Source: Cyanobacteria bacterium SIG31 (GTDB taxonomy: Bacteria; Cyanobacteriota; Vampirovibrionia; Gastranaerophilales; Gastranaerophilaceae). Taken from it: a DNA stretch of 64,000 nucleotides. Made by a program: the position numbers and the translations under genes. Shown here in pieces: positions 35,512 to 45,875 of the stretch. The stretch lies in assembly GCA_015152465.1 (NCBI GenBank), contig SUTX01000004.1, positions 35,342 to 99,341 of the forward strand, in the 5' to 3' direction. The notes under the pieces are model-generated. The model was given only the letters and a program-made list of their open reading frames with translations, did no database searches and was not told the DNA's origin. Position 1 is the stretch's first letter, and each line of letters opens with the position of its first letter.

Positions 35512-36344
35512 CTCTTACCCCCATCCTTAGATTTATATAATACTGAGTCAAAGTCATACTGGTACATTTCTAAAGCGTCAACAGCTTTTTTGCCAGCAAG
35601 TCTTTGCAACTGAATATGATATTTTTTTGCAGATTGCTCTAATTCAAACTCCTGTAAACGCATTGAATCATATAAAGCCGTCGATATCGCAAGCTCCATT
35701 ACATCTGAACTTTTTTGAGCATTTGAATAATTTCTACTATACAAAATCATCTTTGACCTTGTTGTTTTAAGTTGAGTAAGAGTACTTTTGTAGTTATAGT
35801 ATGAACTAATAAGAGAGTCCTGAAGTTCTTCAACCATGCTAGCTAGTTCTATTAATTCTGTATCAGTCAGGGGTGTTTCTTGCGGAACATTTTTTCTATT
35901 CATAAGCCCTTGAGCTAATCTTCCTGCAGAAAATGCAGATGTTTGAATCGCCGGATTTGCTCCCATTAAACTAGGCACAAAAGAGGCACCTGATACCACC
36001 GCAGAAAGTGTTTTCGCCATTAATGACGAATGAATTCTCCGTTGTGATTCTGGTGTTGCAAGCTTTTTTAGGGCAAACTCTATTACTTGATTGTTTTCAA
36101 CCGTACCTTGCCACAACCGTTCCAAATCTTTCAAGTCACGTTCTTTTTGCTCATCAATCATACTAGCAATGTCTTCTGAATCATTGAGCAATAATGTACC
36201 TTTTAAAGATTGTTTTACATCACCGGTAGAAAGCTCATGTTTCTCCACATTGTTTTTATCTAAAGTCACAACTTCAGTTGGCAAAGCTAAAGCAGGCATT
36301 GCCAAAATTAACAATAATATACTCCCCAACAATCTTATTTTCAT
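35508..36344 (-). CDS. Exported TolC-like helical protein, paralogue 2
   Basis: This 278-residue neighbour shares the architecture of the downstream gene: signal peptide (about 1-20, ending ALALP), an RLWQGTVENNQVIEFALKKL segment, a small hydrophobic patch (GASFVPSLMGANPA), then a C-terminal coiled coil with YYNYKSTLTQLKTTRSK. The two arose by tandem duplication and are likely co-expressed subunits. I set the start at ATG 36344, which has a complete promoter ending six bases upstream and no Shine-Dalgarno; a longer reading frame to 36368 is unlikely. Confidence 0.75.
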   Translation of the reverse strand: MKIRLLGSILLLILAMPALALPTEVVTLDKNNVEKHELSTGDVKQSLKGTLLLNDSEDIASMIDEQKERDLKDLERLWQGTVENNQVIEFALKKLATPESQRRIHSSLMAKTLSAVVSGASFVPSLMGANPAIQTSAFSAGRLAQGLMNRKNVPQETPLTDTELIELASMVEELQDSLISSYYNYKSTLTQLKTTRSKMILYSRNYSNAQKSSDVMELAISTALYDSMRLQEFELEQSAKKYHIQLQRLAGKKAVDALEMYQYDFDSVLYKSKDGGKR

Positions 36345-36350
36345 AATATA

Positions 36351-36379
36351 TTTATAACGCAAAAGCAATAAAGGGGCAA
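36351..36379 (-). promoter_or_regulatory. Promoter of the TolC-like pair (leaderless type)
   Basis: On the minus strand TTGCCC, 17 bases, TATAAA, six bases, ATG. Confidence 0.5.
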
Positions 36380-36404
36380 ATATTATTTTGCCCCTACTAA
36401 TCTA

Positions 36405-37148
36405 TTACTTAACATAAAAACTTGCATTTACGTTTGCATTGATTTTTACAACCCCGTTTGAAATTGATGTAGAGCCGCCTACAGTTGAACTTTCTGCAGC
36501 CACATCTGAAATCATATTTTTTGCCATATACAATCTTGGCGGATTATAGTTATTTGCACTACAGCTTGTTGAAATATTGTTTATACCAATTACATAAGTA
36601 GACAACGCCTCTGCAACAACATTAGCTCTCGTTTTGGCTTTCTGGGTCGCAATCTTTATTAAATCATTACAGTGTGACTCATAGTTAGAAACAGAAAAAG
36701 AAAGGTTATCGACATTCGTAGCTCCTACTTGAATGGCTTTATCAATCATTGAGCCCACTTTATCAATAGCTTTTGTATGGACTACAACTCTATTAGAAAC
36801 TTCATACCTTTCAAAACTTTTTTTAGAATTTGTATATGAATATACTGGTGTTGCACTAAAATCTGAAGTTTTAATATAATCACCATTTTTTAAATTGATT
36901 AATGTGCGTAATTCAGCCAAAACCTTATCCGAAATTTCTTTATTTTCTAAAGTTGCCTTTTGCATAGATTTTGTATCCGTAGTCTTAACTGCAAACGAAA
37001 TCTCAGCAACATCAGGTGCGATTTCTGTATTAGAAGTAGTATTAACGGTTATAAATCCTCTCTGATTTTCTTGTACTGCATCAGCAGAAAGCAATGTACT
37101 AGATGATAATATTCCAATTAATGCTAAAATAGCTAAACTCTTTTTCAT
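36405..37148 (-). CDS. SIMPL-domain (DUF541) periplasmic protein
   Basis: A signal peptide (about 1-27, ending LSADA) precedes the SIMPL fold: GFITVNTTSNTEIAPDVAEISFAV, the NKEISDKVLAEL helix, a YEVSNRVVV strand and ATNVDNLSFSV. Family members form oligomeric cages in the periplasm or near the outer membrane; some act in stress response. The 247-residue length is typical. ATG 37148 has AAAGGAG upstream. It reads toward the TolC-like pair but is separated by a new promoter. Confidence 0.88.
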   Translation of the reverse strand: MKKSLAILALIGILSSSTLLSADAVQENQRGFITVNTTSNTEIAPDVAEISFAVKTTDTKSMQKATLENKEISDKVLAELRTLINLKNGDYIKTSDFSATPVYSYTNSKKSFERYEVSNRVVVHTKAIDKVGSMIDKAIQVGATNVDNLSFSVSNYESHCNDLIKIATQKAKTRANVVAEALSTYVIGINNISTSCSANNYNPPRLYMAKNMISDVAAESSTVGGSTSISNGVVKINANVNASFYVK

Positions 37149-37220
37149 AAAATAATCTCCTTTCAATATTCCTCACTATATAACATATTAACGAATTATC
37201 AAAATAATTTGTTCATTTTT

Positions 37221-37229
37221 TGTTATAAT
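37221..37229 (+). promoter_or_regulatory. Extended -10 promoter of the alcohol dehydrogenase (leaderless type)
   Basis: TGTTATAAT ends six bases before ATG 37236. An AATTTGTTCATTTTTTG string just upstream resembles one before the gene at 62556-63002. Confidence 0.55.
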
Positions 37230-37235
37230 TTAATT

Positions 37236-38276
37236 ATGAAAAGTTTAATTTGGAAAAGTAAAGAAAATAAATCAATAGAACTTGTAGAAAAACCCATTCC
37301 GCAAATAAAAGGCTCGAGAGATGCTATTGTAAAAGTTACTTTATCAAGCATTTGTACAAGTGATCTACACATAAAATACGGCTTTATTCCCCAAGCAAAA
37401 GAGGGCATTACACTAGGACACGAATTCGTTGGTGAAATCGTAGAATTAGGCTCAGAAATAAAAAATCTAAAAATTGGGGATAGGGTAAGTGGAAATGTTG
37501 AAACTTTTTGTGGAGAATGTTTTTTCTGTAATCAAGGCTTTATAAATAACTGCGAAAAAGGAGGTTGGTATCTTGGCTGCAAAATTGATGGTGCACAAGC
37601 AGAATATGTTAGAGTACCGTTTGCAGATAAAGGATTAAATAAAATCCCCGAAGATGTTAGCTATGAAAATGCTCTTTTCGTTGGGGATGTACTTGCTAGC
37701 GGTTATTTTGGTGCAGAACTTTGTGAATTAAAAAATGAAGATACTTTAGTTGTAATCGGTTCCGGACCTGTTGGGTTATGCACAATGGCATCAGCTAAAG
37801 TTATGAATGTCAATAAAATTATAGCAATTGACATTGATAATAAACGACTTAATATTGCAAAAAAGCAAGGCTTAGCCGACATTGTCTTAAATCCCAATGA
37901 ATGCGATATAGAAAAGGAAATAAAAAGGATAACAAATAGTCGTGGTGCTGATAAAGTTGTAGAAGCAGCAGGAGCCAAAAATACATTTGAAATGGCTTGG
38001 AAAATAGCTCGTCCTAACGCAATTATTGCACTAGTCGGACTGTATGAAGAAACTCAAAATATACCGTTACCAGAAATGTATGGTAAAAATTTAACTTTTA
38101 AAACAGGCGGTGTCGACGCAATTCACTCCGATGAAATACTGAAACTTATATCAGATAAAAAAATTAATACAGATTTTCTAATTACACAAATTTACAGCAT
38201 AGATGAAATCGAAAAAGCTTACGAATTTTTTGAAACAAAACCAGAATTTTGTTTGAAAATTGCAATAAAAAATTAA
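37236..38276 (+). CDS. Zinc-dependent medium-chain alcohol dehydrogenase
   Basis: Catalytic zinc ligands Cys in ICTSDLH and His-Glu in LGHEFVG, structural zinc cysteines in FCGECFFCNQGFINNC, and the GSGPVGL Rossmann motif place it in the MDR zinc alcohol dehydrogenases (threonine/isopropanol/butanediol type). The product is 346 residues. Substrate cannot be told from sequence; NAD(H) or NADP(H) use is unclear. It is monocistronic with a strong terminator after it. The start is ATG 37236 because it has the promoter at a leaderless distance; an upstream in-frame start has no ribosome-binding site. Confidence 0.9.
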   Translation: MKSLIWKSKENKSIELVEKPIPQIKGSRDAIVKVTLSSICTSDLHIKYGFIPQAKEGITLGHEFVGEIVELGSEIKNLKIGDRVSGNVETFCGECFFCNQGFINNCEKGGWYLGCKIDGAQAEYVRVPFADKGLNKIPEDVSYENALFVGDVLASGYFGAELCELKNEDTLVVIGSGPVGLCTMASAKVMNVNKIIAIDIDNKRLNIAKKQGLADIVLNPNECDIEKEIKRITNSRGADKVVEAAGAKNTFEMAWKIARPNAIIALVGLYEETQNIPLPEMYGKNLTFKTGGVDAIHSDEILKLISDKKINTDFLITQIYSIDEIEKAYEFFETKPEFCLKIAIKN

Positions 38277-38304
38277 AAAAAAGAGGCTTTCGCCTCTTTT
38301 TTTT
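38275..38304. terminator. Bidirectional intrinsic terminator
   Basis: AAAAAAAAGAGGC/GCCTCTTTTTTTT with a TTTC loop between the dehydrogenase and infB. Confidence 0.93.
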
Positions 38305-40795
38305 ATAACTCTGTTCTATCAATTTCTTTAGTTGTTGTAAATTTAACAATATCACCTTCTTCAATATCATTAAATTTAACAAATGAAATACCGCATTCAA
38401 AGCCTTGTGCAACTTCCTTAACGTCATCTTTAAAGCGTTTAAGCTGATCAACAGATCCTTTGAAGATTTCTTTCCCGCCACGGTAAACAGTTGCGGTATC
38501 ATTTCTATTAATTTTACCTTCAGTAACGTAACAACCTGCAATTTTTACAGTCTTACCAATAGTAAATATTTGTCTAATCTCAACTTGACCTGTTTCAATT
38601 TCTTTAACCTCAGGAGAAAGCAATGATACCATTGTTTTTTCAATATCTTCCAAAATTTGATAAATAATATCATATTTCTTAATAGCAACGCCTTCTCTTT
38701 CAGCCGCCGCTAAGGCATTTGAATCTTCTTTAACTGTAAAGCCAAGAATCATTGCATTAGATGCAGAAGCTAGCATAACATCAGCTTCTGAAATATCACC
38801 AACACCAACGTGAATAATTTTTGTAATAATTTCATCAGATTCAAACTGAGCGATAGCTTGAGATACAGCTTCCGCAGAACCATGAGTATTAGCTTTAATA
38901 ATCAAGTTCAATTGAGTTGCACCTTCTTCTACAGCACCAGATTCTCTTCTCATATGTGCTGGAAGCATAGCATCTAAACGTTTATTACGTTCACGCTCTT
39001 TACGTTTATCAATAATTGCTTTCATTTCTTTTTCGTTTTGAACAACTTCAAAATAATCACCAGCATTCGGAACCTCTGTTAAACCTAAAATTTCAACAGG
39101 CGTTGACGGCTCTGCCTTTTGAATTCTTTCACCCGAATCAGAAAGTAATGCTCTAACTCTACCACAAGCTGTACCAACTACAATACAGTTTCCAACCCTT
39201 AATGTACCATTTTGTACAAGTAGCGTTGCAACAGGACCTTTACCTTTATCTAGGTTGGCTTCAATAACAACACCTGAAGCTTCTGCTTTAGGGTTTGCTT
39301 TCAAATCTTGAACTTCTGCTACAAGTAAAACATATTCTAACAATTCATCTATACCATCACCCATTAAGGCAGAAACCTTGACCGCAATAGTATCACCACC
39401 CCAAGCTTCTGGGACAAGACCATGTTCTGTAAGCTGTTGTAAAATTCTATCAGGGTCGGCAGATGGTTTATCACACTTGTTAACAGCAACAATTATAGGT
39501 ACTTCTGCTGCTTTTGCGTGATTTATAGCTTCAATAGTTTGTGGCATTATACCATCATCTGCTGCTACTACTAGAATTGCGATATCCGTTGCCTTAGCAC
39601 CACGAGCACGCATTTCGGTAAATGCTTCGTGGCCAGGAGTATCGACAAATACAATTTTCTTAGCTTCAGTATCATCCATATAAACTGTGTAAGCACCTAT
39701 TGATTGGGTTATACCACCAACCTCAGTTGCAACAATTTTGTGTTTTGAAGCTCTAATACTATCAAGCAGTGTTGTTTTACCATGGTCAACGTGTCCCATA
39801 ATTGAAACAACTGGAGCACGTCTTTTGAGTAATTTTTTATCCACTTCGGTAAGAGCTTTTTTCTTTTCTTCTTTTTCGAGCTCTTCTTCCATAAACGCAT
39901 CAATATCTTCTTCAAGGACTTCTAATTCATATTCCGCACAAACTTTCTTGATTGTATCAACATCAATAAGTTGGTTTACAGTTGCCATAACGCCTTGAAA
40001 CATCAAAAATCTAACAATTTCTGCCGGTGTTTTCTGAATTTTATCAGCTAACTCCTGAATAGTCATTGCTTGATTTACCACTATAGAAGTTACAGCTTCT
40101 TTAACTTCTTCTTTTTGTGTGCGTTTTTTATGTTTCTGAGCTGCGGCTTTTTCAAGAGAAATCATCTCTTGATCTTCTTTCCTTGATTGAAAATCCTTTT
40201 TATCTTTTTTATGCTCTGCTTTCTTTTTAGACTGTCCTTTGCCCTCGTAAATCTCTTGAGGAATAATTCTTCTTTCTACAAGTTTTTTATCTCCACCTTG
40301 TTTATTGAACGGCTTTCTTTCGCCCCTTTCTTCATTTTTTGCAGGTTGATTAGCTGATTCAATAGGACGAGCCGGAGCTTTTCTTACAATCTCAATTCTA
40401 GATTGATTCTTAGGATATTCTATTTTAGTCCTTTCAATACGAACCGCCGGTTTTTCAACTTTTTTAACAGGCACCTCTGTTTCAGAAGTCTTTGTATTAA
40501 CAACATCCACCTTTGGAGTTTTTTCAACTCGTTCAATTTTAACAGGGTCTTTAAGTTCTGTTTTAACAACTTCAGGTCCCTCAGACGGTTTTGCTTTTTT
40601 TACAATGAAAGCCTTTTTGGCTGTACTTTTCTTTGGAACTATTCCCATATGTTCCTTAACTTTGCGTATTTGATCAGTTGTGACAACATTAGAATGCGAT
40701 TTAACAGATATTGATATCTCTGCAAATTTTTCTATCAACTCTTTACTTGTAATATTGAGTTCTTTTGCTAATTCACTAACTCTTAAATTGTCCAT
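38303..40795 (-). CDS. infB: Translation initiation factor IF-2
   Basis: IF-2 brings initiator fMet-tRNA to the 30S subunit. The N-terminal IF2N segment ([19 protein letters not shown]) is followed by a long charged, disordered linker (about 60-240), a second IF2N-like segment, then the GTPase domain with [20 protein letters not shown] and NKCDKP, and the two C-terminal beta-barrel/tRNA-binding domains. The 830-residue length is typical. Its start lies inside ylxR, so the two are coupled. Confidence 0.96.
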   Translation of the reverse strand: MDNLRVSELAKELNITSKELIEKFAEISISVKSHSNVVTTDQIRKVKEHMGIVPKKSTAKKAFIVKKAKPSEGPEVVKTELKDPVKIERVEKTPKVDVVNTKTSETEVPVKKVEKPAVRIERTKIEYPKNQSRIEIVRKAPARPIESANQPAKNEERGERKPFNKQGGDKKLVERRIIPQEIYEGKGQSKKKAEHKKDKKDFQSRKEDQEMISLEKAAAQKHKKRTQKEEVKEAVTSIVVNQAMTIQELADKIQKTPAEIVRFLMFQGVMATVNQLIDVDTIKKVCAEYELEVLEEDIDAFMEEELEKEEKKKALTEVDKKLLKRRAPVVSIMGHVDHGKTTLLDSIRASKHKIVATEVGGITQSIGAYTVYMDDTEAKKIVFVDTPGHEAFTEMRARGAKATDIAILVVAADDGIMPQTIEAINHAKAAEVPIIVAVNKCDKPSADPDRILQQLTEHGLVPEAWGGDTIAVKVSALMGDGIDELLEYVLLVAEVQDLKANPKAEASGVVIEANLDKGKGPVATLLVQNGTLRVGNCIVVGTACGRVRALLSDSGERIQKAEPSTPVEILGLTEVPNAGDYFEVVQNEKEMKAIIDKRKERERNKRLDAMLPAHMRRESGAVEEGATQLNLIIKANTHGSAEAVSQAIAQFESDEIITKIIHVGVGDISEADVMLASASNAMILGFTVKEDSNALAAAEREGVAIKKYDIIYQILEDIEKTMVSLLSPEVKEIETGQVEIRQIFTIGKTVKIAGCYVTEGKINRNDTATVYRGGKEIFKGSVDQLKRFKDDVKEVAQGFECGISFVKFNDIEEGDIVKFTTTKEIDRTEL

Positions 40796-41030
40796 CCAAT
40801 TGTCCTTTCAAATCTACGCTAGCATTTATTTTTAATGCTCTATTTATTTTTTTCTTTTTTAATGCTTGATCTACACAACTTTGATTATAACAAAGATATG
40901 CAGATCTGCCAAATGTTTTAGAATTTGGATTTACTACCAGTTCTCCCGTTGAAGAAACTTTAGTTATTTTAATCATATCCTCACGAGGTTTTAATGCCCC
41001 ACAAGCTACGCATTTACGTTTGTTTTGCAT
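40776..41030 (-). CDS. YlxR family RNA-binding protein (RnpM)
   Basis: The 84-residue product begins RKCVACGALKPREDMIKI, the signature of YlxR, with a later FGRSAYLCYNQSC. Relatives bind RNase P RNA and modulate its activity. The usual neighbours are nusA and infB; here infB follows but prfA precedes. I prefer ATG 41030, with AAAGGTGA upstream at a long spacing; a GTG at 41045 is the alternative. Confidence 0.87.
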   Translation of the reverse strand: MQNKRKCVACGALKPREDMIKITKVSSTGELVVNPNSKTFGRSAYLCYNQSCVDQALKKKKINRALKINASVDLKGQLDGQFKS

Positions 41031-41047
41031 AGTTAATATATTCACCT

Positions 41048-42130
41048 TTAATTTATTTCGGCAAGTTTTTCTAATTTGAGCTTTTGGTCATATTCAATAA
41101 GTAGACTCAACAAGTCTTCCAAATCACCATCAATAGCGGTCCAAACATTCAAGTTCTGACCTATTCTGTGGTCAGTTAAACGACCTTGCGGGAAGTTATA
41201 AGTTCTGATACGTTCACTTCTATCACCTGTACCTACTTGTGAACGACGCAAGTCAGTTATTTCTTGCATTTGTTTCTGTACTTCCATATCATAAAGCTTT
41301 GCTTTTAAGATTTGCATAGCACGCTCTTTGTTTTGTAATTGAGAACGTTCCTCTGTACAAAAAATCATAATTCCAGTCGGCTTGTGGAATAGGCGAGCAG
41401 CCGTCTCTACCTTGTTAACATTTTGACCGCCAGCACCACCTGAACGAGCCGTAGACATTTCAATATCTTCAGGTCTAATTTCAACTTCTACATCATCAAC
41501 CTCTGGCATAACTGCAACTGTTGCAGTAGAAGTATGAACTCTGCCTTGAGATTCAGTTTCTGGAACGCGTTGAACACGGTGAACACCCGATTCATATTTA
41601 AGCTGAGAATATACAGCATCACCTTTCATTGAAATAATAATTTCAGAATACCCACCCGCTTCACACTCTGTTTTTGATAAAACTTGCGTTTGCCAGCCCT
41701 TTTTATCAGCAAACTTCAAGTACATTCTAGCTAAATCGCCGGCAAAAATATTCGCCTCATCACCACCAGCTCCACCTCTAATTTCAAGCATAATATCCTT
41801 ATCATCCATTGGATCTCGAGGAAGAAGCAATATTTTCATTCTTTCTTCGTATTCTGGAAGTTTTGCTTCATTTTCTTCCATCTCCATTTTCAAAAAAGAT
41901 TTCATTTCTTCATCTTTTTCTTCATAAATCATCTGTTTAGCTTCTTCTATAGCATCAGTAGCCTTCTTCCAAGCATAATATAGTTCAACGGTTTCTTCCA
42001 TTGATTTTCTTTGTTTTGACAAATCTCTGAACTTATTGTAGTCCTGAATAACTGCTGGATCAGAAAGCGTTTCTCCCAACTCAATGTACTTCTTTTCAAT
42101 TTGAATTATTTTATCTAACATGTCTTTCAT
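41048..42130 (-). CDS. prfA: Peptide chain release factor 1
   Basis: RF1 ends translation at UAA and UAG. The catalytic GGQ is in [11 protein letters not shown]; the codon-recognition region reads [13 protein letters not shown] (PxT rather than RF2's SPF). The 360-residue length is typical. GGCAGG precedes the ATG. It is followed after 2 bases by ylxR and infB, giving a translation-factor transcript. Confidence 0.95.
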   Translation of the reverse strand: MKDMLDKIIQIEKKYIELGETLSDPAVIQDYNKFRDLSKQRKSMEETVELYYAWKKATDAIEEAKQMIYEEKDEEMKSFLKMEMEENEAKLPEYEERMKILLLPRDPMDDKDIMLEIRGGAGGDEANIFAGDLARMYLKFADKKGWQTQVLSKTECEAGGYSEIIISMKGDAVYSQLKYESGVHRVQRVPETESQGRVHTSTATVAVMPEVDDVEVEIRPEDIEMSTARSGGAGGQNVNKVETAARLFHKPTGIMIFCTEERSQLQNKERAMQILKAKLYDMEVQKQMQEITDLRRSQVGTGDRSERIRTYNFPQGRLTDHRIGQNLNVWTAIDGDLEDLLSLLIEYDQKLKLEKLAEIN

Positions 42131-42193
42131 AATTTACCTGCCTTTTGAAGAAATTATAACAAAAACATGTTTATTTAACACTTTTAAAACTTT

Positions 42194-44071
42194 TTAACTT
42201 TTAAAAATATGTGCAAAATAATCTAATTTACGCAACAAATCAGTATAATACGAAGAAAAATTTTCACCTTTTTGCCTGATAGCAGTTGCAATTGCTTCTG
42301 GTAAGTTTATCCCTATTCCTTTTTTGAGATTGCTATAATACAAATTTTCGTAATCTGATTGAAGCCTTAATGTCCAACAATCTTTTTTGCTACCTGGTAC
42401 ATTATATGTTTTTCCAATACCGAAAAAGTCTGTAAAGAAAATCTGTACTTTTTTAGCAGGACTTGTAAACAGCTCTGCAAAAGACGCTGCCATAAACTTC
42501 TTTTTATCATTTCTCAAGTCTTCACGATATTGATTAACATCCTTGCCTGGTGTAACAGTGTCAGAGCCTAGTATATGAGTTTTATAGATAAATCTATCAC
42601 GACCATCGCCAAGTCCCGAAGCCCTTGCAAACAACTCATCAGTATATTCAATATAAGATTGGTTGTCGTGTGCTCCAAGCATAATAACATTACGTTCAGG
42701 AGCATCTGCACCACTATAACCAAATTGTGTAAGCGATAGCCCTGTTAAACCTAATTTTTCTATAACCCTTTTAACAGGTGGAGTCTGCTCGCCCAAATCT
42801 TCACAAATAATATTATTTTTAGAAATACCATACTTTTGGGCTGCTGGGAAAATAATTTTATCAAATATTGCTGTAAAATCGTCATCCGTATATTTACCAT
42901 ACTCGGTTAAGAATGGCTTATGCGGAGATGTATACAATCTGCCAGAATTATTTTCATTCATATGAGGTTCATTTTTAGAATAAACAAATGGGTCAATTAG
43001 GCCTATCAAGTGGTCAATCCTAACCCCACCAGGGGACGCTTCAAAAATAGCTTCATATCGTTTTTTTAAAAACTCCCCACCTTTCCCCAAAGTACCGTCA
43101 GGATTAAAAATCTTTTTAGGGTTTAGCACGGCAAATCCCCATCTTTGCCCTTCTCTAGAAAAGAAATCTGGAGGACAGCCTAGTGCTAGTCCATCTATAA
43201 ATAAATCCTTATTTAACCATTCCTCAGCAGGAGTAAAAGCAATCGGAGTATCTGCAACAACTTTAATACCGAGCCCGTTATTAGCTTTATTCGAAGCTAC
43301 GATTTCTCTTTCAACCAACCATTGTTTGAACATGTGAAAATCTATTTTTTCAGCATTATTCCTTAACAAGTTCTCTAAACGTGACTTGTTTTGAGGATTA
43401 TCATATAAAAATTGATCTTTTTTAGGCCACTTTTTCCAATCTTCTTCTTTATTAATTTCTGAAAGAACCTCATACACAGCATTTGGTTCAAGTTCTTCTT
43501 TTTTTCGAGCTTTGAAATCAGCAAAATCTTTTGACAATTCATCTTGTTTTGCCTGTTGATAGTTTAAAGAACTGAAATTATTATATGCCTTTTTTAGCAC
43601 TTTATTGAAGTTTTCATGCACTAACTTATAATCAACACGTTCTTCTTCGGTAGTATAAAGCACCTCTAAATCTTCAGGCTTAATCAATGCCCCGTATTCT
43701 GCAGTAGCTAACTTTTCTAAAGGAATCATATAAATATTTTTTGAAGTTGAAAGCGGATCATAAGGTGAAGGATCAGAAATTCTTCTTATATAGTTAGGTT
43801 CTTGCTGTATAGTAGAAAACCCATGTAAGGCCAAGAATGGAACAAACATAGTTTCACTAAAGCTTCTCAGTAAAGACCCTATACCTAAATTCTTTTTAGG
43901 ATTTGATGGCACGGAAGAATTATGTATGATAAACCCCAATTCTTTATTCAGAACTGACAAACCCTCTTTAATAGCTGGTACATAATGCTTTATTTCGTTT
44001 GCGTTAGGTTTTCTACCGAAAACAATTTTAGACGAATTTTTGTCGTCAATTTTTACGGGTAATATTCTCAT
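42194..44071 (-). CDS. malQ: 4-alpha-glucanotransferase (GH77) with N-terminal extension
   Basis: The enzyme disproportionates maltodextrins in glycogen or maltose metabolism. Catalytic region motifs are visible: GVRIDHLIGL (nucleophile Asp), ICEDLGEQTP (acid/base Glu) and GAHDNQSYI (third Asp). At 625 residues it is longer than the common 500-residue form. The N-terminus carries an extra segment ending IVFGRKPNANE, resembling FG motifs of unknown proteins here. ATG 44071 follows GGAG. The bipartite element lies 34 bases upstream. Family call firm, extension unexplained. Confidence 0.9.
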   Translation of the reverse strand: MRILPVKIDDKNSSKIVFGRKPNANEIKHYVPAIKEGLSVLNKELGFIIHNSSVPSNPKKNLGIGSLLRSFSETMFVPFLALHGFSTIQQEPNYIRRISDPSPYDPLSTSKNIYMIPLEKLATAEYGALIKPEDLEVLYTTEEERVDYKLVHENFNKVLKKAYNNFSSLNYQQAKQDELSKDFADFKARKKEELEPNAVYEVLSEINKEEDWKKWPKKDQFLYDNPQNKSRLENLLRNNAEKIDFHMFKQWLVEREIVASNKANNGLGIKVVADTPIAFTPAEEWLNKDLFIDGLALGCPPDFFSREGQRWGFAVLNPKKIFNPDGTLGKGGEFLKKRYEAIFEASPGGVRIDHLIGLIDPFVYSKNEPHMNENNSGRLYTSPHKPFLTEYGKYTDDDFTAIFDKIIFPAAQKYGISKNNIICEDLGEQTPPVKRVIEKLGLTGLSLTQFGYSGADAPERNVIMLGAHDNQSYIEYTDELFARASGLGDGRDRFIYKTHILGSDTVTPGKDVNQYREDLRNDKKKFMAASFAELFTSPAKKVQIFFTDFFGIGKTYNVPGSKKDCWTLRLQSDYENLYYSNLKKGIGINLPEAIATAIRQKGENFSSYYTDLLRKLDYFAHIFKS

Positions 44072-44093
44072 ACACACTCCATAGCCAAGTTCA

Positions 44094-44124
44094 ATATATA
44101 AAGTAGTATATCAAAATAAATTGA
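44094..44124 (-). promoter_or_regulatory. Bipartite TCAATT-N13-TACTTTATATAT element (copy 4)
   Basis: On the minus strand TCAATT (44119-44124), 13 bases, TACTTTATATAT (44094-44105), upstream of malQ. Confidence 0.5.
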
Positions 44125-44170
44125 CTTTGACAAGCTAATTATATACACTCAACTTATAGAGGATGTTCAT

Positions 44171-45271
44171 ATGAGTGAAGTTAAAAAGACCAAAATTTTA
44201 AACTATATCAACGTTTTTCGAGGCTTAGCAATTCTTTTAATAGTTGCAGGACATACCATGCAATTTGGAGAAATAGGAAGCCTTACCCAAAGAATCTCAG
44301 TAGAAATCTTTGCTGGAGGAACTGCCTTATTTATATTTATTTCAGGATTTTTGTTCCAGCACTTATCAGGCAAATATGAGTTTAAAAGCTACATGTCAAA
44401 AAAATGGACAAATGTTATTCTTCCGTATTTATGGACAGCAATTCCGGGATTAATTTTTTGTTTTACTATGCCTATCAGATATGAAAATACTCTTGCGGGC
44501 TTAAATCCTATTGCACAAATTCCAATGCTTTTATCCGTTGGACGTATTCATAACGTACCTACTTGGTTTATTCCAATGATATTTATTTTCTTTCTATCAA
44601 GTTGGCTACTAATAAAACTTGAAAAAAAAGGCGTTTTATATAAATTTTTACCACTATTTTTTTTAATAACAATTTTTCTACAAAGACCAGAATTAGAATC
44701 ACATATGCTGCAAGATCTATCATATACTGCAAGATGGTTTGAATATGTAAAATATGTTTTTATTGGTTATATGCATTTCTTCTCTATGTATGTTTTTGGA
44801 ATGTTTTGCTCTGCAAATAAAAACATCATTGACAAATTTTGGCAATATCGTTGGTTTTATATAACATTAATGTTTATCACAGCAAGTTTAAACGTATATT
44901 CAGGTTTTAACGGTGGTTGGACAAACGGAACTCTTTCTAAAATTTTTCTAACAATTATCGCATTAGCTTATCTTAAGCATTACGACGACTGCATAATTTC
45001 ACACAAAAATTTAAACAAAAACCTTGATATTATAGCAAAATACAGCTTTGGAATATTCTTTATACATTGGTACATTTTCTTCATATACAACCTTGTATTT
45101 AATCTTCCGAATGTTTTGCCTGTGACAACTAGCATACCAATAACCTTTGGGTATGTCTTAATAAGATTTATCGCAGTGACATTATTTAGTTTATTAACCC
45201 TTTGGGGAATTAAGCAAACTATACTTAAGCTAAATCCAGAATCAAATACAAGGAGTTTTATTGGGGTGTAA
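44171..45271 (+). CDS. Membrane acyltransferase family 3 protein
   Basis: About ten membrane helices and the N-terminal FRGLAILLIVAGHT motif (the Arg/His pair of acyltransferase-3 enzymes) are seen, followed by further helices ending at residue 355. Family members O-acetylate surface polysaccharides, peptidoglycan or lipids. Target unknown; flagellar glycan or LPS are candidates. GAGGATG precedes the ATG. It reads into the small cysteine-cluster gene with no gap. Confidence 0.87.
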   Translation: MSEVKKTKILNYINVFRGLAILLIVAGHTMQFGEIGSLTQRISVEIFAGGTALFIFISGFLFQHLSGKYEFKSYMSKKWTNVILPYLWTAIPGLIFCFTMPIRYENTLAGLNPIAQIPMLLSVGRIHNVPTWFIPMIFIFFLSSWLLIKLEKKGVLYKFLPLFFLITIFLQRPELESHMLQDLSYTARWFEYVKYVFIGYMHFFSMYVFGMFCSANKNIIDKFWQYRWFYITLMFITASLNVYSGFNGGWTNGTLSKIFLTIIALAYLKHYDDCIISHKNLNKNLDIIAKYSFGIFFIHWYIFFIYNLVFNLPNVLPVTTSIPITFGYVLIRFIAVTLFSLLTLWGIKQTILKLNPESNTRSFIGV

Positions 45272-45272
45272 A

Positions 45273-45875
45273 ATGAATTATTCAACGGAAGATTTTTTAG
45301 AATACAAAAAATACCTTAATACTGTTAACTCTGTATTGGAAAAATATTTTGAAGAACAGAAAGAATTTATATGTTGTAAAAAAGGTTGCTCGCATTGCTG
45401 TGAGCGAGGACAATACCCTCTCACAGAAATAGAGTTCAAATATTTGTTACTTGGTTTCTTTAAAATTGAAGAAAATGAACGTATGAATGTAATAAGAAGA
45501 ATAAAAAAATTAAAATTTGAATATGATTCTTGTGAAAACAAAGCCGAATTCCTATACAGATGCCCTTTTTTGAGCGAAGAAAAAGAATGCTTAATTTATG
45601 ATTATCGTGCTCTTATATGTAGAACTTTTGGGCTGATAACACAACACGAATCGGGCAAATATACACTTCCTTTCTGTCAAAAATTAGGACTAAATTACGC
45701 TCAAGTTTACGATGAAAATACAAAAAAATTAGATTACGAGAAAGTAGAAAAACAAGGTTACAAATCAATACCCGGAGCATATAGAACCAGTTTAAAAAGA
45801 TTGATATCACCAGATTTTATAAAAGAGAAAAAAATAGTCTTTGGAGAATTAAAAAATTTAATTGAGTGGCTCTAA
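45273..45875 (+). CDS. YkgJ-family cysteine-cluster protein (short)
   Basis: The 200-residue product has CCKKGCSHCCERG around residue 40 and CPFLSEEKECLIYDYRALICRTF later, the two halves of the YkgJ cluster. It is shorter than the relative at 18231-18974. Metal binding is predicted; the role is unknown. The ATG at 45273 is one base past the acyltransferase stop, with GGGGTG as ribosome-binding site, so the two are co-translated. Confidence 0.85.
   Translation: MNYSTEDFLEYKKYLNTVNSVLEKYFEEQKEFICCKKGCSHCCERGQYPLTEIEFKYLLLGFFKIEENERMNVIRRIKKLKFEYDSCENKAEFLYRCPFLSEEKECLIYDYRALICRTFGLITQHESGKYTLPFCQKLGLNYAQVYDENTKKLDYEKVEKQGYKSIPGAYRTSLKRLISPDFIKEKKIVFGELKNLIEWL

Noticed and set aside
38182..38541. 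A minus-strand frame overlapping the infB end
   Set aside because: It runs through a terminator and overlaps infB out of frame, so no independent gene is supported.
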